A DNA stretch of 64,000 bases from Notamacropus eugenii (lineage: Eukaryota; Chordata; Mammalia; Diprotodontia; Macropodidae): contig NC_092875.1 in the NCBI RefSeq assembly GCF_028372415.1, forward strand, positions 189,439,522-189,503,521. The letters run 5' to 3'. Positions 56,444 to 64,000 of the stretch are shown here, piece after piece (within the stretch, counting starts at the first letter, position 1; each line of letters opens with the position of its first letter). The position numbers and the translations under genes are program-made. The notes beneath the pieces were generated by a model. It was not told where the DNA came from. It saw only the letters and a list, made by a program, of their open reading frames with translations, and did not search any database.

Positions 56444-56690
56444 AGGGCATTTAGGTGATGCAGTGGATAGAGAGCCAGGCCTGAAGTCAGGAGAGTGGTC
56501 TTCCTGAGCTCAAATCTGGCCTCAGACACTTACTAGCTATGTGACCCTGGGCAAGTGACTTAATCCTGTTTGCCTCAGTTTTCTCATCTAGAAAAATGAA
56601 CTGGAGGAGGAAATAGCAAGTCATCCCATTACCTTTGCCAATGGGGTCACAAAGAGTTGGATGTGACTGAAATGATGAACAACAACAACA
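56444..56690 (+). repeat. Mar1-type SINE, forward, full length
   Basis: gcatttaggtgatgcagtgg, ctcagacacttactagctat, cattacctttgccaatgggg, tgatgaacaacaacaaca. tatgctatcaga on the left and aatgccattgga on the right may be a degraded target-site duplication. Confidence 0.93.
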
Positions 56691-56691
56691 A

Positions 56692-57054
56692 ATGCCATTG
56701 GAGCTATACTTGAAACTCCACTGTGCAAGATGTGCATGAAGGAGATTTTAGGAACTACTTGAACAGCAGATGGGCAGAAGAAATATGGCAAGGATATAGA
56801 GAACAACATGAATGTTATCTACTGTGAAGCACGGAGACAGACTCTGGCACTGATCACAGACTAACAAATCTCTGACAAATGACCAGAGATGATATGGTTC
56901 TGCTTTCACTTAAGATGTGGAGTCACAAATAATACCAGGTTCTCACAAAGAAAGACAAAAGTCATCAAAGAGGGTACATGTAGCTTCATAGCAAGGATGT
57001 TTCTAAATTACAGAGAGATCAAATACAACCTCTTCAACCCTTATTTCTTACTAC
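56692..57054. other. Unassigned, possibly an old element
   Basis: gcaagatgtgcatgaaggag and tctggcactgatcacagact have a coding-like feel reminiscent of LINE or transposase debris. Not identified. Confidence 0.35.
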
Positions 57055-57315
57055 TCCTTTACATGTACCCTCTGCTTTAAATAAACTCTTCTATTTGCTA
57101 ATCTCTATATCCAACCTTCCTGCCTTAAGTTGTCCCATAACCTTTATCTCTATGTAAGTCCTTATTTATTTAGCAAAACTCACAATAGGTTCCTTTCTTT
57201 GTGAACTCCTCTAGCAAAGATCATTTCACAATTCCAAAGCCCTCTAAATCACCTTTATAATTTCCTCCTTCTTAGCTCAAATACTCCTCCTCCAGGCCCT
57301 TCTGACACATACTTT
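57055..57315 (+). repeat. L2-type fragment, forward
   Basis: ctcaaatactcctcctccag, ccttctgacacatac. Confidence 0.5.
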
Positions 57316-57329
57316 ATTTTGTTTTAAAT

Positions 57330-58600
57330 TGTTATTTAATTTTAAATTTTTTATTTTTTTGTTTTGGTTTATTTTTAAATTTGATTTTTAATTTATGAAA
57401 GAAAACATACATTTCCATAACATAATATGATAAAAAGATGATTACATATGAAACTATAAACTTGTTATTCCTTTTAAATATATAACAAAATTATTATATA
57501 AATTTTTTTTGCTTTTTTTCTTCTTTCCTGCCACCCCACCCTAGAGATAGATTAGATACCATTAGATACAAATAAGCATATATATGTATATGTATATTAT
57601 AGTCTGCATACACATATACATATATGTACATATGTAAAATTATTCTATACATACTTCTATTTATCAGTTCTTTTTCTTGCTGCAGACAGTATCTTTCTTC
57701 ATGTGTCCTTGATAGCTAATTTGGATAATTGTAATAGATGAAATAACTTACTCACTAAAAGTTGTTTTTAAAACAATATTGTTGCTACTGTATACGATAT
57801 TCTTTTGGTTCTGCTCATGTCATTCTTCATTATTTTGTGCAAGCCTTTCCATGTTTTTCTAAGATCACTGAGTTCATCATTTCTTATAACACAGTAGCAG
57901 TCCATCATAATCCTATACCACAACTTGTTCAACTCTTCCCCAATTGATGGACATCCCTGCAATTTCCAGTTCTTTGCCACCATAAAGAGATCTGCTATAA
58001 ACATTTTAGAATTTAGAATTCCTTTTTCCCTAATCATCTTTGGATATAGACCAAGAAATGATATTGCTAGGTCATAAGGTATAGGTAGTTTAATGACTCT
58101 TTGAGCATAATTCTAGATTGCTCTCCAAAATGATTGGATAAGTTCATGATTCCATCAGCAATTAATTAGTATCCCAATTTTCTACAGTCTCTCCAACATT
58201 TGTCACTGCCCCCTCCTATCATTCTGGCCAATTTAGTAAGTGTAAAATGATATCTCAAGTTTATTTTAATTTAAATTTCTTTAATCCATAATTATTCAAA
58301 GCATTTTTTCCATATGACTATAAATTATTTTGATTTCTTCATTGGAAAAATGCCCGTTCATATCCTTTAACCAGTTATCAGTTGGGGAATGATTTACATT
58401 CTTATAGATCTGAAAATTCTATATATATTTTTGATAGGAGACCTTTATCTGATAAACTGTCTATAAAATCTGCCCCTCCCCATTTTCTGCATTCTTTTTT
58501 ATTTTGGCATTATTTATTTTATTTGTACAAATCTTTTTAATTTAATATAATTAAGATGTTCTATTTTATACCTAAAAATAAAATTAAGTTAAATGGACCA
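57330..58600 (-). repeat. L1 3' end (3' UTR and ORF2 C-terminus), reverse
   Basis: In reverse order: tttctaagatcactgagttc, cacaacttgttcaactcttc, atgatattgctaggtcataa, ccaacatttgtcactgcccc, cccgttcatatcctttaacc, ataggagacctttatctgat. Colinear with 8535-9120 and with the reverse of 30710-31300. Confidence 0.9.
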
Positions 58601-59400
58601 ATATCTCACACTATTTACCAAGATAAGGTCAAGAAAATTAGAAGAACAGGGAACATATTGCTTATCAGACTTATGAAGAGGGTAAAACATACTTTCTTCA
58701 ATGGAAGTTAGAATTGTCATTATGTCAAATAGTAAGGAAGATACACATTTAAGAGTTATTAAACACAGGGATGTAATGGTAATCCCTCCAACATATGCAG
58801 AGGGGCCTGCTATCACAGGTTCTTAGATCTGCATTCATAAAAGAAAAGGCAACTTTTGGGGGATTAGCAATCACTTTAATCAAGCACATGTGTCATTCCT
58901 TTAACCAAGCACATATATTATTCACCTGCTTCAAGGGAATCAGTATCCTGAACTTCAAAGAAAATACTGAGAGATCAAAAGTCAACAGACATAGTTTCCT
59001 CTGCTTGACCATCAACAGACAGGTCCAGCTGTCTGACCATAGTTACCATAGAGGGAAGCACCAACATCTAGTTTTCCAAACTAGGGTCTCCTTCACAGCT
59101 TGCAGAGTCCTCATCTGGCCAAACAAGCATTCTAGTCAGTAAACCCCAAAGTAAAACTTCACCCTCAGAGTATTTACATCTTTTTCAGAGCCAGAGGGCA
59201 TCCCAACCTTTGAGGGCCAACACCTCATTAACAAAAGGTCTGGACCTTCCTACAAGTTTTCCCAGGCCCATTAATGAGTGGAGAAGATATTTAATCACAT
59301 TAACAATACAAATTCATAAACTGTTTCTAGTTAAAGAAACTCCTGTTTCTGTACTTTACTCCTAGTAAAGGGCTCTGCAGCCATCATACCAAAGGTCCTC
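58600..59400. other. Unassigned, possibly an ancient interspersed element
   Basis: 58790-59350 has a repeat-like texture (tggccaaacaagcattctag, cagagccagagggcatccc), but I see no terminal repeats, poly-A or protein motif that would set a class. Confidence 0.35.
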
Positions 59401-59402
59401 CC

Positions 59403-60578
59403 TGAACACACCCTACACCCCAATAGATTATGTGATTGTAAGGAAAAGAGACAGAAAGATGTGAGAGTGACAAAAGCAATGTGTGGTGCAGAGTGCTGGA
59501 CTGATCATAGACTTATCCTTTCCAAGTTAAATATTCACTCATCAAAAGTGCCTCTCCCAAGGCAAAATGACTACCAGAAGCATTAATGTCAGCAAATTAA
59601 AGCTCTTCTTTGAGCATGAACAGTTTGCTGCTCACTTGGAGGGAAAGTTGAGCCAACACACAGTTGGCAACAGTGCCTAATAATTAACACCAAGAAAACA
59701 CAGGTGCTCCATCAACCACCACCACACCATCCATATGTGGAACCATCGGTTACAACAAATAGAGAAGTTTTGAATGCTGTGGATAAGTTTACTTTCTTTG
59801 GTAGTGTACTTTCCAGGGTTTTATACATTGACAATGATGTTGATGCTCACATTACCAGACCTAGCTCAGTGTTTGGGAGGCTCTGAAGAAAAGTTTGGGA
59901 GAGAAGAGGTAGACTGACTACCAAACTGAAGGTCTACAGAGCCATTGTTGACCTCATTGTTATATGCTTGTGAAACATGCACAGTCTACCAGTGCCAGGA
60001 CACGAAATTGAACCACTTCCATTTGAACTGTCTTAGAAAGTTTCTGGGGATCACCTGGCATGATAAGGTACCAGACGCTGAAGTCCTTGCTTGAGCTGAA
60101 CTGCCAAGTATTCAAACTATGCTTCAGAGAGTGCAACTCCAATGGGCTGGCTACGTTGTTCAAATGCAAAATGTATGCTTGCCAAAAAGATTATTTTATG
60201 GAGAACTTGCATGGGGCAGACAATCACATGGTGGCAAGAAGAAACACTCTCAAGGTCTCTCTCAAGAACTTTGGATTTGACTATGCAACATGGGGGACAC
60301 TGCCACAGGACCACTCAGCATGGCATGCCCACATCAGAAAGTGTACTGTGCTCTTTGAGCTAAGCAGAATTGAAGCAGCACAAAGTAAATGCAAGATGTG
60401 CAAATTTGGGATGACCACCCCCAATATTCACACAAACTATCTGTGCCCAATTTGTGGTAGAGCATCCTGAGCTCATATTGGTCTGATCAGCCACAGCTGG
60501 ACACACTGAAATTTCACTTTATCTTGGTGATGTCATTTTGATCCTCTTTGAAGATGAAGGACAACAACCAACCAGCAG
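59403..60578 (+). mobile_element. RTE-type LINE, internally deleted, forward
   Basis: 59418-59600 encodes the end of the APE-type endonuclease (LIDYVIVRKRD-like, then VRVTKAMCGAECWTDHRLIL, the SDHR-type catalytic tail). At about 59680 it jumps to the end of the RT region (INTKKTQVLHQPPPHHPYVE). It continues through the C-terminal domain (HFHLNCLRKFLGITWHDKVP) to the 3' terminus tcctctttgaagatgaagga and caacaac. The central RT with its YADD box is absent, and several stops are present. Family: the marsupial RTE related to RTE-1. Confidence 0.88.
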
Positions 60579-60579
60579 T

Positions 60580-61225
60580 CAAAAGATAGGCTTGGAATGA
60601 GGAGGCATTGAAGGATGTCAATTAGGAGCCCAGAGGCAGGGATGCATACAGATAGAGACAGACAGAGTAATTGTAGTAAATTGTACATGTAATAAAAGTA
60701 AATGTCATTAAAAGTAAGTTTCATGTAGTTCCCAACACAAAAGGAACATTGCCAACTTCTGTGTTTGGTTTTATTGACTTACCCTAACATTAGTGTCACT
60801 GTAGAAAGTTCTAGCTCCTTTTACCTCCTTTATTATAAAATTCCCAAATTCCTAAAATTTGTGGGCCATGCAGAACCAGCCTTATCTGGGGTAAGCTGGT
60901 ATTAAGCTACCTATATAGATATACCCCTGTGCTTCTCCACACTAGATCAAAATAGGAATCTGAGGATGTCAGTGAGGTAGAGAGTATCCAGATACTTTTT
61001 CAAAATTAGTAAATATTCTATCAGTGGCTTGCATGTTATTATCTGATAAGCCCATTAATTGTGGCAGCAACCCTGTTTTTTGAATTCCCCAAATCTGACC
61101 AGCTTAGGCATTATTTCAAGTCTTGCTTATTAACAATAGTATATGATGTGGGGCAAGACATTTAATCTACCTATGAAGGACTTTCCTTACTATGAGGAAA
61201 TTATACTCTACCCATAATCGGTCTG
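60580..61225. other. Unassigned non-coding DNA
   Basis: No recognised repeat or gene. Confidence 0.5.
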
Positions 61226-61229
61226 CTTA

Positions 61230-63685
61230 AGGCATGCTGAAAGTTTGCAGGTCTTAAGTCTGAGGCACCTTGATATCCTTGAAGAACACAGGAAAACCCA
61301 GAGAAATCAGCAGCAGATCCCCAGGGAATATAGATCATAACCAAGAAAGGTGCTAACATTCCCCACAAAGGGGTGTAGAAGCTGGCCTTGATGCAAAGTT
61401 CCAGGTCAGGAAGAAAGGCTAGAAGAAGGAATAAACAAACAAAAAGGATACTGACAATAAAAAACTATTATGGACCTAGAGGCAGCCAAGAGACAAATCC
61501 AGAAGAGGAGAATAACTTTGTCTATATGTAAAGTTTCAAAGAAAAACACATCTTGGCCACAATGCCGAGTCTGTACAATTCCTAGAAGAAATGAAACAAG
61601 AGTTTAAAAAAAATATTATAGATGAATGAAATCTTTTGAGGAAAGAATTAGAAAAGAAATGAGTGTGCTAGAGGAAAGACTTAGAAGGAAAATTAACAGC
61701 TTAGTACATGAGGTACCAAGGATTTAGTACAAGAGGTACAAAGTCCTTCCCAAATAAGAGAATTCCTAAAAATTAGAAAAAAATCAAATAGAAATTAATG
61801 ATTCACTAGACAAGAAATATTAAAACTAAATTAAAGTACTGAAACAAATAGAAGAAAATATAGAGTATCTCACATAAAAAAAACAACTAAGCTAAAATAG
61901 GACAAGGATGAAAAACATTCAACAATGATTTGACTCCCTAAAATACATGACCCAAAAAAGAGTATGACTTTCAAGAAATCATGAATGAAAACTTCCCAGA
62001 ACTGTTAGAACCAGAAGGCAAAGTGAAAAATAGAAAGAATCTATCAGTTACCCCCTGAAAGAAAGTTCCAAATAAAAACTTCCAGGGACATCGTAGCCAA
62101 AATTCAGAGTTTCCAAGTTTAAAAAAAATACTGCCAGCAGCCAGAAAAAAAGAATTGAAGTGTCAGAAAACCACAGTCAGCATCACGTAAGATTTGACAG
62201 CTACCATTATAAAGGAAAGAGGGGAGGTAGAGCTAGGTCCTAGTTAGTGTGAATAATAGATCCCTATGAAGAGGTTGCATTATCTGAATTCAAATTGCAT
62301 ATTTGTATTGGACTGGAACCAATGATGACATTTTATGTAATTGTAACTTCTAATGCTGTGAATTAGAATACACACGATCACTTCAAGGAATTCTTTATTC
62401 ACACTCATCTGGACCTTGCCATATACACTTATAACCAAGAATAACTGAGTATACTACTATGAAGATTAATGGGTGAGAATGAACCTTAAATGAAATTGAA
62501 GACTTTTAAGTGTTTTGATGAAAAAGCTAGAGTAGAGTAGAAACTTTGGAATGAAATCACAGATATCAAGAGAAATATAAAAAGGTAAATTTGTGCCTAA
62601 TGGAGGAGCTGTATAAAGATGAAGAATTTACATTTTAATGGAGAGAGAAGAAACTATTCCCTTCTCAGAATTCTAGTATCATCAAGGGTCATATTATAAA
62701 GAAAGGTAAAAAAAAAAAAAAAGATAAGCAGTGAAAAGGACCTGTAAGTACAAGAATATTTATAGAAGCTCTTGTTTTTGCTGGCAAAGAACTGGAAATT
62801 GAAAGGATGCCCATCAACCGGGAAATGACTGAACAAGTTGTAGTATATGATTGTAATGGATGAATGGGATGCTTTCAGAAAAGCCTGGGAAGACTTACAT
62901 GAACTGATGTCAACTGAAAGAAGCAGAAGCAAGAGAACATTGTACACAATAACAGCACTATTATGCAATGAAGAACTGTGAATGACTTAGTTATTCTTAG
63001 CAATAAAATGATCCAAAACAGTTCTGAAGGACTTATGATAAAGAATGCTATCTACCTCTGGAGAAAGAACTGATAGAGTCTGAATGCAGATTGCAGCATA
63101 TTAAAAAAAATTTTTTTCTTTATTATTCTTGGTTGTTTTTTTTAATTTACATTTTCTTTTCCAACATGGCTAGCATGGTAATATTTTGCATGGCTGCACA
63201 TGTATAATCTATATAAAATTATTTGTTTTCTCAAGGAAGGAGGAGGGGAAGGAGGGAGAGAATTTGGAATTTAATTTTTAAAATGTTAAAAATCATTATT
63301 AACATATAATTATGAAAAATAAAATAAAAATTAAATGACAAAAAAAGGCAAGCAGTGGTTTGGTTTGGCTTTGAAAAGGAGAGAAAGGGAAGGAAAATGG
63401 ATAGGGGAGAAGACAGAAGGAGAAAGGGAGGGAAATTTACCAACTCTTACATAATCTGGATATGCAAGTAGGAGAGTATGCAAAGAAAGTGATAGGGATT
63501 GAGGTGTTGAGGAAATCATATAAATTTGCTTTCATCTGATCTAATAAAAATAGATTACACACACATACACACACAGAGTTTGTTACAGAAATATTCAAGT
63601 TAATAGAAAAATGGTACAGAACTTGGAGAGGAGAAAGGGAAAGAAAAGAGGAAAGATAGATTTAGGGAGAGATAAGAAAAAAATT
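61230..63685 (+). mobile_element. Older HAL1, forward, with two insertions
   Basis: The 5' region is at about 61230-61560. ORF1 remnants follow (gaaatgagtgtgctagagga, aactgttagaaccagaaggc, gccagcagccagaaaaaaag). The 3' UTR resumes after 63357 (gagtttgttacagaaatatt). An unknown insert lies at about 62225-62430 and an L1 fragment at 62734-63340. More diverged than the 52-kb copies. Confidence 0.75.
62734..63340 (+). repeat. L1 3' end inserted in HAL1, with target-site duplication
   Basis: Starts aaaaggacctgtaagtacaa and includes gaactggaaattgaaaggat and gaacaagttgtagtatatga. It ends aaaataaaaattaaatgac. The flanks AAGATAAGCAGTG (left, about 62721-62733) and AAGGCAAGCAGTG (right, about 63345-63357) are the target-site duplication. 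Confidence 0.85.
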
Positions 63686-63812
63686 TCCTAGACCATGTGG
63701 ATTTACAAGTGAATTCTATGAAACATTCAAAGAACAACGAATTCCAATATTACATGAGCTGTTGGTAAAAATAGAAACAGAAAGGATTCTACCAGAGTCT
63801 TTCTATCACACA
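63686..63812 (+). repeat. L1 ORF2 (RT N-terminal region) fragment, forward
   Basis: The translation reads [20 protein letters not shown], then [10 protein letters not shown]. It matches the well-known GFTAEFYQ, then GILPNSFYEAS segment of L1 ORF2p. Only about 125 bp is present. Confidence 0.85.
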
Positions 63813-64000
63813 AAACCTATCTTTGCTGGATCTTTGTCTTCAACATGACTGCTAATGGTATGTATTTCCCAGGGTTCTGTCCTGAGCCCTCTTCTCTTCT
63901 GTCTCCATGCTATATCACTCAATGATCTCATCAACTTTAATGGATTAAATTCTCATCTCTATAGAGGTGACTCTCAGATTGTTTATCAAGCTCTAATCTG
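63813..64000 (+). repeat. L2 LINE, RT domain, runs off the window
   Basis: The translation reads QGSVLSPLLFCLHAISLNDL, then HLYRGDSQIVYQAL. This is the RT motif around the catalytic box, and the expected YADD is altered to YRGD, so it is inactive. The element continues past the window edge. Confidence 0.85.

Noticed and set aside
58750-59350. Possible retroviral LTR
   Set aside because: I see no paired terminal repeats, no primer-binding site and no retroviral coding motif. The texture alone is not enough.
60060-60470. 136-codon frame with cysteine-rich end
   Set aside because: It lies within the RTE 3' region in a frame different from, but overlapping, the RTE ORF remnant. It is not an independent gene.

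Overview
This window is a 64-kb, gene-free stretch of a mammalian, almost certainly marsupial, nuclear genome. The evidence is the repeat content. There are many tRNA-headed CORE-SINEs of the Mar1 type, ancient therian SINEs (MIR/Ther-1), old L2 and L3/CR1 LINEs, a marsupial RTE element together with SINEs that carry its 3' tail, L1 3' ends, and 'half-L1' (HAL1) elements that carry ORF1 but no ORF2. The sequence is AT-rich, poor in CpG, and full of long microsatellites. I cannot tell an opossum from an Australian marsupial by eye. Family names come from memory of consensus sequences, not from a database search.

I found no host protein-coding gene that I can support. The open frames are short (153 codons at most). 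They fall in microsatellites, in LINE or SINE bodies, or in unique DNA without recognisable protein domains. The window is best read as intergenic or deep intronic DNA.

Layout. 0-9 kb: an old reverse-strand L2, a GA microsatellite, an RTE-tailed SINE, a locally duplicated block containing a TCTA array, a forward L2, and a reverse-strand L1 3' end broken by SINEs. 9-18.7 kb: hAT foldback elements, an old HAL1 fragment, L2 pieces on both strands, and a full-length reverse-strand HAL1 (about 2.75 kb). 18.7-22 kb: mostly unique DNA with two candidate conserved non-coding elements. 22-30 kb: MIR and L2 fossils, a hAT-like element, a TA/TG/CA microsatellite, a 426-bp retroposon with clean target-site duplications, and a reverse-strand 7SL (SRP) RNA retropseudogene at 28.5 kb. 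30.4-31.7 kb: a Mar1 SINE split by a chimeric insertion made of a U6 snRNA copy fused to an L1 3' end. 31.7-48 kb: largely unique sequence with scattered SINE, L2 and L3 fossils and candidate regulatory blocks near 33.8, 37.3 and 38.7 kb. 49.6-54.7 kb: one HAL1 inserted into another HAL1. 54.7-55.05 kb: a Tigger-like MITE with a foldback. 55-64 kb: L2 fragments, a reverse-strand L1 3' end, an internally deleted RTE element, and an older HAL1 that was itself hit by an L1.

How the parts relate: the autonomous families (L1, L2, RTE) explain the non-autonomous ones. MIR shares the L2-type tail, the RTE-tailed SINEs share the RTE tail, and L1 machinery accounts for HAL1 and the 7SL and U6 copies. 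The most notable objects are the U6-L1 chimera, the nested HAL1 pair, and the 7SL retrocopy. I found no novel functional multi-gene system, CRISPR array, or recognisable endogenous retrovirus.
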